From the NCBI GenBank assembly GCA_021826035.1, contig JAKBBE010000160.1, forward strand, positions 1 through 5,707: 5,707 bases of DNA, in the 5' to 3' direction. Both the position numbers and the translations under genes were made by a program. This stretch comes from Pseudomonadota bacterium. Its GTDB lineage: Bacteria; Pseudomonadota; Gammaproteobacteria; Steroidobacterales; Steroidobacteraceae. Numbering within the stretch: the stretch's first letter is position 1; each line of letters begins with the position of its first letter. The notes under the pieces are model-generated. The model did not search any database and was not told the origin of the DNA. It was given only the letters and a program-made list of their open reading frames with translations. Positions 1 through 5,707 of this stretch are shown one piece after another.

Positions 1-350
1 GCCAGTACACCAATGAGGTCGGTCTTGTATCCGTGGGTATGCAGGATATCGATCTGGTGTTCGAGGAGAAGCCGGCGCAGCGTTCCGATCGCGGAGCGGC
101 TGAGCTTGCCGTATGCCTCGATCACGTGAGCCTGAAAGCCGAGTTCGCCCGCGACAGTGCACAGTGGCGCCTCGAGCTCGGGGGAGTCCTTGATCACCCC
201 CACGAAGGATTCAACCTCGGAGGGCGGCAGATGCTTGATCAACGCGAGGATCCAGCGCTCCGCGCCGTACAGCCCGGTTGGGCTGCCCATGTGCAGCACT
301 CTGAGAGGTCTGGCGGGCAAGGCCCGATCTGAAGATACCGCGGTTGCCAT
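1..350 (-). CDS. Glycosyltransferase family 4, N-terminal part (runs off left edge)
   Basis: Translating the minus strand from the ATG at 350-348 gives an open frame of 116 full codons with no stop before the window edge, so the gene is cut at its 3' end. Residues 16-21 (LRVLHM) form the first beta strand of a GT-B fold. They are followed by a glycine-rich loop, GLYGAER (26-32), of the kind that contacts the donor/acceptor cleft in family-4 glycosyltransferases. Residues 100-113 (IDILHTHGYKTDLI) match the conserved 'DIxHxHxxxxd' strand and loop of the family. The catalytic C-terminal domain with the E-x7-E motif is outside the window. The product should be a cytoplasmic or membrane-associated enzyme moving a sugar from a nucleotide-sugar to a lipid-linked or growing glycan. 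The start lies 4 bases after the stop of the AsnB-like gene, so the two are probably cotranscribed. No good Shine-Dalgarno sequence precedes it, so translation may depend on coupling. Its N-terminus is quite different from the other glycosyltransferase here, so the pair is not a recent duplication. Donor and acceptor are unknown. Confidence 0.88.
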   Translation of the reverse strand, partial: MATAVSSDRALPARPLRVLHMGSPTGLYGAERWILALIKHLPPSEVESFVGVIKDSPELEAPLCTVAGELGFQAHVIEAYGKLSRSAIGTLRRLLLEHQIDILHTHGYKTDLIGVL

Positions 351-354
351 GCGG

Positions 355-2259
355 CTACGCCGGAGCACTGAGTCGACGGGAGGTTTGCTGCCAGAGCGTC
401 AGCATCATGAGTCCCCACAGAAAGACGCTGTGGTCACGGGCTCCGCTGAGATGCTGCGTCCACAGCTTACGCACGACTTGGGGGCGGAGCATCTCTGAGG
501 GGAGCCCGTGGGCGCTGCTCAACGCCTCCTCGACCAGTGGCCGTAGTGGTCCACGGAGCCACTGAGCGGCCGGGATCGAAAATCCCCGCTTCGGTAGATC
601 GCGGATATCCGGCGGCAGCCGTTCGGCCGCCAGCCGGCGCAGCGGCAGTTTTCCCTCGCGACCGTTCATCTTGAGGGCGCTCGGGAGCCGGGCCGCAAAT
701 TCCAGGACACGATAATCGAGCAGCGGCGCGCGAACCTCGAGCGAATGCGCCATGCTCATGCGGTCCACTTTCACCAGGACATCATCGGTCATGTAGAAAT
801 GGATGTCCGTGAACTGAGCGCGACCCAGAGCGTCAGCGGCACCGCTGCGGGCATAGTACGGCGCAAGGGTTTCCATGGGCGTGAACCCCTGCAGAGCGCC
901 GAGGAAGTCCGGCGAATAGAGGGCCGCGCGCGTGTCGGGCCGCAGCCACACCAGGTCCCGGTAGAACGCCTCGGCATCCCCGACGGCGAGATTCTCGAAG
1001 ATGGTCTTCAGGCGCAGCGGCTTCGGCAGGGCCGCGGACGCCGGCCAGGCGGCCCCCAGCGCGCCGAACAGCGGCGCCCGGAGGGCCGCCGGCAGTTTCT
1101 GGCGCAGGCGCGCCTCGGCGACGTGCGGTTGATACCGGAAGGTATAGCCACCGAACCCTTCGTCGCCACCGTCACCGGAGAGCGCCACCGTGACGCTGCG
1201 TCGGGTCATTTCGCAGACGTACCAGGTGGGCAATGCACTGGAGTCCGCCAGCGGCTCATCGAAGTGCCAGGCGATCTTCTCCAGAACGCCTGCGGCGTCC
1301 GGCGTCACCGTAAATTCGTGATGGTCGGTCTTCAGATGTTCCGCGATACGCGCCGCCGCGGGCAGTTCGCTGTGCTCTCGCTCATTGAACCCGATCGAAT
1401 GCGTCCGGACGGGGCGACCGAGGCGCTTGGCCATCGAGGAGACCACGAGCGAGGAGTCGATCCCGCTCGAGAGGAAGGCACCGAGCGGCACTTCACTCAT
1501 CAAGCGACACTCTACCGCTTCATCGAGCAGGCATCCGAATTCCTCGGTGGCCTCCTCCAGCGTCCGCGATACGGGATTGGCGAAGCTCAAGTCCCAGTAC
1601 TTGCGGCTCGTAGCCCGATCGGCCGTCAGCACGAGCGTATGCGCGGCCTCCAGCTTCTTCACGCCGCGGTAAATCGTCCGCGGCGCCGGGATGTACCCAA
1701 AGCTGAAGTAGCAGTCGAGCGACTCCGGGTCGACGTCCGTCGGGCATAGATCCCCCGCGCGCAACGCCTTCAGCTCGGAGGCGAACGCGACTACAGAGCC
1801 CAGACGGCAGTAATACAGCGGCTTCTTGCCCACCCGGTCGCGGCCGAGGAACAGACTCCGAGTACGCGCATCCCAGATGGCGAACGCGAACATGCCGTTC
1901 ATCTTCTCGACGCAAGACTCACCCCACTCGACATAGCCGTGCAGGAGCACCTCGGTGTCCGAGCGCGTCTCGAAGTGGTGCCCGAGCTGTACCAGCTCCG
2001 CGCGGACCTCGAGGTAGTTGTAGATCTCCCCGTTGAACACGATCTGCACGCGGCCCTCGAGAGCCCCCATGGGCTGCTGACCGCCGGCGACGTCGATGAT
2101 CGCCAGGCGCCGATGACCGAGCGCCGCATGATCATCGACGTAGTAGCCGCCCCCATCCGGTCCGCGATGCAGGATTGCGTCGGCCATGCGCTTGACCCGT
2201 GCCGCCGCACCCTCGCGCGCGTGGCCCTCGAAGCTGACGAAACCCGTAATTCCGCACAT
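355..2259 (-). CDS. AsnB-type glutamine-dependent amidotransferase of a polysaccharide locus (asparagine synthetase-like)
   Basis: The product is 634 residues and carries both AsnB halves. The N-terminal class II glutaminase domain (about 2-200) starts MCGITGF, so Cys2 becomes the N-terminal nucleophile after Met removal. Other glutamine-site residues are visible: HRGPDG (31-36), GHRRLAIID (48-56), FNGEIYNY (75-82) and SDTE (100-103). The synthetase domain has a PP-loop-like SSGIDSS (264-270), SGDGGDEGFGGY (361-372), and the VKVDRMSMAHSLEVRAPLLD stretch (496-515). Family chemistry: ammonia from glutamine is channelled to an ATP-activated carboxylate. The extended relative ORF begins at 2430, but the ATG at 2259 is right because the family needs Cys directly after Met and the extension overlaps the upstream acyltransferase in an arginine-rich shadow frame. 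An AGGGA lies 10 bases upstream. Only 5 bases separate it from the preceding stop. Length and overall pattern resemble the 'exosortase A system-associated amidotransferase 1' group (from memory, not searched). A sugar-carboxyl amidation role is inferred; ordinary asparagine synthesis is the alternative. Confidence 0.93.
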   Translation of the reverse strand: MCGITGFVSFEGHAREGAAARVKRMADAILHRGPDGGGYYVDDHAALGHRRLAIIDVAGGQQPMGALEGRVQIVFNGEIYNYLEVRAELVQLGHHFETRSDTEVLLHGYVEWGESCVEKMNGMFAFAIWDARTRSLFLGRDRVGKKPLYYCRLGSVVAFASELKALRAGDLCPTDVDPESLDCYFSFGYIPAPRTIYRGVKKLEAAHTLVLTADRATSRKYWDLSFANPVSRTLEEATEEFGCLLDEAVECRLMSEVPLGAFLSSGIDSSLVVSSMAKRLGRPVRTHSIGFNEREHSELPAAARIAEHLKTDHHEFTVTPDAAGVLEKIAWHFDEPLADSSALPTWYVCEMTRRSVTVALSGDGGDEGFGGYTFRYQPHVAEARLRQKLPAALRAPLFGALGAAWPASAALPKPLRLKTIFENLAVGDAEAFYRDLVWLRPDTRAALYSPDFLGALQGFTPMETLAPYYARSGAADALGRAQFTDIHFYMTDDVLVKVDRMSMAHSLEVRAPLLDYRVLEFAARLPSALKMNGREGKLPLRRLAAERLPPDIRDLPKRGFSIPAAQWLRGPLRPLVEEALSSAHGLPSEMLRPQVVRKLWTQHLSGARDHSVFLWGLMMLTLWQQTSRRLSAPA

Positions 2260-2264
2260 GTGGC

Positions 2265-2888
2265 TCAGTTCCCTGGAACCGCTGGGGCCCGTTCGATGTC
2301 CCGGATGATGCGCGCGGGATTGCCGCCGATCAGCTGACCGCCCGGCATCGCATCGATGACGACTGCGCCTGCGGACACGATGCAGCCCTCGCCGACGTCC
2401 GCCAGGAGGATCGCGCCCTCCCCGATCCAACTGTGTGCGCCGACCCGCACGTGATCGAATCGTGTGACCGGCGCCAGACGCCCCGCCGCGTCCAGATGCT
2501 GGCGCTTACCGCTCGGGATGCTGACCCGGCTGCCGATCATCACGGCCTCGCCGAGGTTCGCATGCCCGAGCACGCAGTACGCGCCCGTCGAGACTCGCGA
2601 CCCGATGGTCGCGCCACGGTGCGTGAACAGCGTTCCGAAGCCGAAACGGACCTCCCAGGAACACCCGTCCAAGGTCCCGAAATAGTACGCACCACGCAGC
2701 CACTGCCCCGGAAAGCCGGGGACGACGGCGAGCGACTGCGCACACAGAAGAAAAAGAAGCTCACTGCGGGAGAGACGTTTCTCGAGCCACGACAGCACGA
2801 TGAGCGGCAGCGCCATCCCCAGCGCAATCAAAAATATGATTGCCTTGACGCTTCGCCGCACAGCAGAGGTTGAGGATGAAGAACTCAC
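2265..2888 (-). CDS. Membrane-anchored hexapeptide-repeat (LbH) acyltransferase
   Basis: The product is 207 residues. Residues 14-34 are a hydrophobic stretch (VKAIIFLIALGMALPLIVLSW) following two arginines, which would make an N-terminal membrane anchor; a second weaker hydrophobic segment follows at about 44-57. From about 85 onward the protein shows imperfect hexapeptide repeats (ATIGSR, VMIGSR, VRVGAH, SWIGEG, CIVSAG), the hallmark of a left-handed beta-helix that forms trimers. The tail GQLIGGNPARIIRDI (184-198) is the classic end of the WbbJ/maltose-acetyltransferase-like group. His131 and His152 are candidates for the catalytic base; I cannot assign it. The likely job is acetylating (or otherwise acylating) a sugar of the glycan built by the neighbouring glycosyltransferases, at the cytoplasmic membrane face. 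The start is GTG, overlapping the upstream stop as GTGA, with a GGGAG 5 bases before it. A second in-frame GTG at codon 10 is possible but lacks a ribosome site. Substrate is not known. Confidence 0.88.
   Translation of the reverse strand: MSSSSSTSAVRRSVKAIIFLIALGMALPLIVLSWLEKRLSRSELLFLLCAQSLAVVPGFPGQWLRGAYYFGTLDGCSWEVRFGFGTLFTHRGATIGSRVSTGAYCVLGHANLGEAVMIGSRVSIPSGKRQHLDAAGRLAPVTRFDHVRVGAHSWIGEGAILLADVGEGCIVSAGAVVIDAMPGGQLIGGNPARIIRDIERAPAVPGN
2270..2274 (-). promoter_or_regulatory. Probable ribosome binding site of the AsnB-like gene
   Basis: The minus strand reads AGGGA, 10 bases before the ATG at 2259. The spacing is slightly long, but the site supports the MCGITGF start over the upstream extension. 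It lies within the last codons of the acyltransferase gene. Confidence 0.5.
2885..2888 (-). other. GTGA start/stop overlap between glycosyltransferase and acyltransferase genes
   Basis: Read on the minus strand, positions 2888-2885 are GTGA: the GTG starts the acyltransferase and the TGA ends the glycosyltransferase. Such 4-base overlaps usually mean translational coupling, where the terminating ribosome restarts at once, helping to keep the two products in step. Confidence 0.9.
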
Positions 2889-4060
2889 GCGTGCTCCCGA
2901 ACCGGAGATGGCATCATCGAGTGATAGAGGTCACGATAACACTCGACCATCCGGCCGAAAGTGAAATTGTCCTCAAAGCGCTGCCGTCCCGCACGACCGA
3001 GATCGAGGCGCAATGACTCATCGGCCGCAGCGTCCAGGACCGCCGAGGTCAACGCCGCAACGGCCCCCGACGGCACCACCCACCCCGTTTCGCCGGCCAC
3101 GACGATCTCGGGATTGCCGCCGACCGCCGTGACTGCCGCCGGAACACCGCTCGCCATGGCCTCGAGCAGCGCCATCGAGGTGCCTTCACTGAAACTCGAC
3201 AGCACGAACAGATCCAGGCACTGCACCAGCTGCCGCGCGTCACTGCGAAAGCCCGTCAGGCGCACGGCCTCATCCAGGCCGTGCGCTTCGAGGAGCTGTT
3301 TGACCGCGCCGAACTCTGGCCCGTCCCCGACCAGAAGTCCCCGGATCCTGCTGTTCTGACCGCGCGCCGCCGCGAGGCTTTCCACAAGCATGGGCAGATT
3401 CTTAATGGGGTCAAATCGGCCGATGGTGCCGATCACGATATCGCGCTCGGTGAACCCTAGGGTCTGGCGCAAGGCGAGTCGCTGCGGCGCTGAAAGCCTC
3501 GGTCCGACGTCCACGCCGTTGTAGATCACATCCACGCGCGCCGCATTGAGGCCCTCGTAGCGATCGAGTCGCCAGCGCACATCCTCGGAGACCGCCACGA
3601 ACCGGTGCGAGAGCGGCACGATGACGGCTCGGTTGATCTGGCGGCGAGCGAGCTTGTCTTCCTCCGGATAGAAACGCCCGTGCTCCTCCAGGAGCAGCTT
3701 CGGCTTTCTGTAGAACAGCCGCGACAGCGCTCCGTAGAACCAAGGAGTGCACTGATGGGCATGAATGAGCACCGCATTGATCTCACGGGCGATGCGGGCG
3801 ATTTTCACCGGCATGCTCAGATCAAGCCCGGGCTGACGCCAGAGGCAGTGCACCGGAATCCCTTGACGGCGCAGATCCGCCGCCCAAAGTCCCGGCTCAT
3901 CGAGACACACGATCGACACGCGGAACTCGCCACTGAAGGCGAGTCCCATCTCCATCACCAGTCGTTCCGTCCCGCCGGGATTGAGGCTATTGACGATGTA
4001 GAGCAGGCCGGGACGGGGCGGATCGCGCTCGCTCGACACCACCGCGAGTTCGGTACTCAT
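2885..4060 (-). CDS. Glycosyltransferase family 4 (GT-B fold)
   Basis: The product is 391 residues, a normal length for the family, and is complete. The N-terminal Rossmann domain starts with LLYIVNSLNPGGTER (19-33), whose GGTER is the typical glycine-rich loop; HAHQ (100-103) is the conserved His-containing turn. The C-terminal domain begins near 205 and has IGTIGRFDPIKN (210-221), whose Arg215 and Lys220 are the usual diphosphate-binding pair, then GDGPE (245-249). The E-x7-E motif is intact as Glu292 and Glu300 within SEGTSMALLE. These residues indicate a retaining glycosyltransferase using a nucleotide-sugar donor in the cytoplasm; there is no signal peptide or membrane segment. The ATG at 4060-4058 starts 9 bases after the stop of the lyase-like gene, with only a weak GAG as ribosome site, and the stop overlaps the next gene's GTG. 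It fits a glycan-assembly operon. The sugar and linkage cannot be read from sequence. I see no frameshift or missing motif. Confidence 0.95.
   Translation of the reverse strand: MSTELAVVSSERDPPRPGLLYIVNSLNPGGTERLVMEMGLAFSGEFRVSIVCLDEPGLWAADLRRQGIPVHCLWRQPGLDLSMPVKIARIAREINAVLIHAHQCTPWFYGALSRLFYRKPKLLLEEHGRFYPEEDKLARRQINRAVIVPLSHRFVAVSEDVRWRLDRYEGLNAARVDVIYNGVDVGPRLSAPQRLALRQTLGFTERDIVIGTIGRFDPIKNLPMLVESLAAARGQNSRIRGLLVGDGPEFGAVKQLLEAHGLDEAVRLTGFRSDARQLVQCLDLFVLSSFSEGTSMALLEAMASGVPAAVTAVGGNPEIVVAGETGWVVPSGAVAALTSAVLDAAADESLRLDLGRAGRQRFEDNFTFGRMVECYRDLYHSMMPSPVREHA
2894..2898 (-). promoter_or_regulatory. Ribosome binding site of the acyltransferase gene
   Basis: The minus strand reads GGGAG here, 5 bases before the GTG at 2888. 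It sits inside the last codons of the glycosyltransferase gene. It supports this GTG over the in-frame GTG nine codons later, which has no purine-rich stretch in front. Confidence 0.7.
3260..3286. repeat. Perfect inverted repeat inside the glycosyltransferase gene (10-base arms, 7-base loop)
   Basis: The arm GCGCACGGCC at 3260-3269 is matched exactly by its reverse complement GGCCGTGCGC at 3277-3286, with a 7-base spacer. In the gene it covers the codons for Ala259 to about Arg267 (AHGLDEAVR). The transcript could fold into a GC-rich hairpin. There is no following U-run, so it is not a typical intrinsic terminator. In GC-rich coding DNA such a repeat may be chance. Confidence 0.6.
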
Positions 4061-4069
4061 GTGGTCCGC

Positions 4070-5707
4070 TCACAACCTGGAGGGGGTCGATAGACGGCGG
4101 AACACGTCGAGCCGCTCCGTGCCCGTGCGCACCAGCCGGGTACCGATCTCGCGTACCCGCTGCGGCAGTTCGCGCTGCGGGGGCGCAAACGGCTGCGGCA
4201 TCCCGAAGTCTTCGACCGGGCACTCGATGTCGACGCCTTGCGCGCCGCGAGCCTGATAGAACGCCTGCAGATGCCCGTAAACGCACTGAATCACCAGCGG
4301 GCGCGTCAAATAAGCGGTGTCGAAACTCAGCAGATCCTCGAGACTGCGCCTGAAGAAGAAATCGGCCTTGTCATGGAACGCCGAGCGCTCGGGTCTTGGC
4401 GCGAACTCCCCGGCCAGATGCAACACGTGGCACTTGCGCACATCCTGCGCCGGCCAGGTCTCGGTCGGCAATTCCACCTTGTGCAGGACATCCTTGTACG
4501 GAACTTCGTGCTGCAGCATCCAGCGGGCATAGTGCAGCAGACTCTCACGGCCGTAGTGAAAGGCGTAATCCGTCTCTCCGAGTTCCAATTTCAGGTGAAG
4601 ATACTTGCCCAGGACCTGCAGGAAGACGAGATAGGACCAGCGGAACTCCGGCTCCGAGAGTCCGAGCGCCGCGATGTCGTCTTGGGGGTGAATGCACCGA
4701 GCGATGAGCGCCTCGGCCTTCGCCAGGAACGGTCGCTCGCCGGACAGCTGGAACGCATCGAGCAGCGCATTAATGGAATTGCCCGCACCACGGCCGGGCT
4801 TGTGGTACGAGGGATCGACGGTCTTGCTCGCGAGTCCCGTCGGTCCCGCGTCAGCCCCCTCCCCCGATCCACGGTCCATCGCGATCACCCATCCGGCGAG
4901 TTCACGCACGGCTTCCGCCGCGTCAGGGTCACCGGAAAGACAGTAATAGAGCATCAAACCGCTGGTGTAATTATGCTCGTTGCTTGGGCCGCCACCGTAC
5001 GAGAGGCCGCGCCCATTCTGCGCACTGTACGTGCGATGGGTGCAGGTAGACGCCGGCTTGTAATGGTCCGTATGCCAGAACAGTCCGTGGTTGAACGCCG
5101 GCTTGTCCTCGTCCGTGTGGTAGATGTCGATATCCATCAGGTGCCGCGCCGCATCTTCGGCGAGCGTACGCCAGCGTATGTCCCCAGTGCGCAGGTGATG
5201 GATCAGCGCACCGTAAATGAAGTCGTACTGGTTGTTGTAGTGCGACACGAGCGGACGCCATCCCTGGGCCTGAACCGCCTCGTGGTCCCCGTAGAGATCG
5301 CCGAAATTGCGCCAGCCGTACTCATCGATCATCTCGCGCTTGGAAATGAAAGCATGCGGCCCTTCGATGATCGACTGGATGTACTGAAGATACTCGGCGT
5401 TGCGATCACGCGCCGCCGGGATGAACCCCTCTAGCGCACCGGACTGCTCGACCCATTCCGGGTCGAGCGACACCCGCAAGGGGTGCTGCCACTGCTCGAG
5501 GGCGGACGCTGCGCCGGCCGGACCGAACTCGAGCAGGATCGTCTGTCGCTTGCGCTCTCCGCCCTGCAGCGCGAACGGCGTCTGGCACTCCCACGGGAAG
5601 ATCGCCACGTCCAAGATCTCCTCGCTCCAGCGCAGCGCCTTCGGAAAGTTCTGCCAGAAATCGAGCGCTGTCGCGGCGACGAAGCCGCGGTCGGTCACCG
5701 CCGCGAG
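4070..5707 (-). CDS. PcRGLX/YetA-like polysaccharide lyase-family protein, C-terminal part (5' end outside window)
   Basis: The frame is open to the right edge and ends in TGA at 4072-4070, giving about 545 visible residues. A GTG at 5698-5696 could serve as a start, but the frame continues upstream (Leu-Ala-Ala) and the first visible residues look like the middle of a domain, so I treat it as internal. Numbering from that GTG: FWQNFPKAL (14-22) and ALQGGERKRQTILLEFG (43-59) resemble the central beta-sandwich of the PcRGLX/YetA family, whose members are usually about 850-900 residues. From about 100 on the protein looks like an alpha/alpha toroid: WRNFGDLYGDHE (129-140), NNQYD (155-159), HLRTGDIRW (168-176), WHTDHY (208-213), NEHNYTSGLMLYYCLSGD (240-257) and WPAQDVRKC (415-423). 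Known family members cleave rhamnogalacturonan-type polymers; activity here is unproven. It is the first gene seen in the operon and may trim, edit or modify the glycan. Whether it is exported cannot be judged without the missing N-terminus. The family call is by remembered motif pattern, not a search. Confidence 0.75.
   Translation of the reverse strand, partial: LAAVTDRGFVAATALDFWQNFPKALRWSEEILDVAIFPWECQTPFALQGGERKRQTILLEFGPAGAASALEQWQHPLRVSLDPEWVEQSGALEGFIPAARDRNAEYLQYIQSIIEGPHAFISKREMIDEYGWRNFGDLYGDHEAVQAQGWRPLVSHYNNQYDFIYGALIHHLRTGDIRWRTLAEDAARHLMDIDIYHTDEDKPAFNHGLFWHTDHYKPASTCTHRTYSAQNGRGLSYGGGPSNEHNYTSGLMLYYCLSGDPDAAEAVRELAGWVIAMDRGSGEGADAGPTGLASKTVDPSYHKPGRGAGNSINALLDAFQLSGERPFLAKAEALIARCIHPQDDIAALGLSEPEFRWSYLVFLQVLGKYLHLKLELGETDYAFHYGRESLLHYARWMLQHEVPYKDVLHKVELPTETWPAQDVRKCHVLHLAGEFAPRPERSAFHDKADFFFRRSLEDLLSFDTAYLTRPLVIQCVYGHLQAFYQARGAQGVDIECPVEDFGMPQPFAPPQRELPQRVREIGTRLVRTGTERLDVFRRLSTPSRL

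Noticed and set aside
33..498. Two overlapping plus-strand frames at the left end (33-332 and 157-498)
   Set aside because: The minus strand here encodes the glycosyltransferase N-terminus and the AsnB-like C-terminus, with recognisable motifs; the plus frames show none.
745..1749. Plus-strand open frame of 334 codons opposite the AsnB-like gene
   Set aside because: It is a shadow of the amidotransferase coding frame. Its composition (Arg, Gly, Gln rich) and lack of motifs argue against a real protein.
2862..2888. Serine run at the acyltransferase N-terminus as a simple-sequence (phase-variable) repeat
   Set aside because: The serine codons differ from each other (AGT, TCT, TCA, TCC), so there is no nucleotide repeat tract that could slip.
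4061..4069. Promoter or terminator between the lyase-like gene and the glycosyltransferase
   Set aside because: The gap is only 9 bases and holds neither a hairpin with a U-run nor room for promoter boxes; the other gaps are shorter still.
4238..5434. Plus-strand open frame of 398 codons opposite the lyase-like gene
   Set aside because: It is fully antisense to a frame with clear protein-family motifs; the translation is rich in Arg, Val and Leu with no recognisable domain. Long antisense frames are usual in GC-rich DNA.
5696..5698. GTG as the true start of the lyase-like gene
   Set aside because: The frame stays open to the edge, the first visible residues look like the interior of a beta-sandwich domain, and family members carry a further N-terminal domain. 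An upstream start outside the window is more likely.

Overview
The window is a GC-rich stretch with strong G/C preference at third codon positions. It is read entirely from the minus strand as one tightly packed operon. The GC content, the GTG starts and the gene types suggest a proteobacterium with an exopolysaccharide or capsule locus. The window holds no rRNA, tRNA or other marker that would fix the lineage, so the organism is an inference.

In order of transcription (right to left) there are five genes. (1) 5707-4070 is the C-terminal part of a large carbohydrate-active protein resembling the PcRGLX/YetA (rhamnogalacturonan exolyase-like, PL26-type) family; its 5' end lies outside the window. 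(2) 4060-2885 is a complete family-4 (GT-B fold) glycosyltransferase. (3) 2888-2265 is a left-handed-beta-helix (hexapeptide repeat) acyltransferase with an N-terminal membrane segment; it overlaps the previous gene in a GTGA junction. (4) 2259-355 is an AsnB-type glutamine-dependent amidotransferase/asparagine-synthetase-like protein, close to the version found in exosortase/EPS loci. (5) 350-1 is the N-terminal third of a second family-4 glycosyltransferase that runs off the left edge.

Every gap between genes is 9 bases or less, or an overlap. There is therefore no room for internal promoters or terminators between genes, and the set is very probably one transcript. Together the genes suggest assembly and decoration of a surface polysaccharide: two glycosyltransferases add sugars, the acyltransferase adds an O- or N-acyl group, the AsnB-like enzyme may amidate a carboxyl group (for example on a uronic acid), and the lyase-like protein may trim or modify the polymer. 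The polysaccharide itself, its polymerase, its flippase and any exosortase lie outside the window.

There is no sign of mobile elements, CRISPR, RNA genes or a clearly novel defence system. The points most worth a second look are the lyase-like protein inside a biosynthetic operon, the probable non-housekeeping role of the AsnB paralogue (with an altered PP-loop), and the membrane-anchored acyltransferase.
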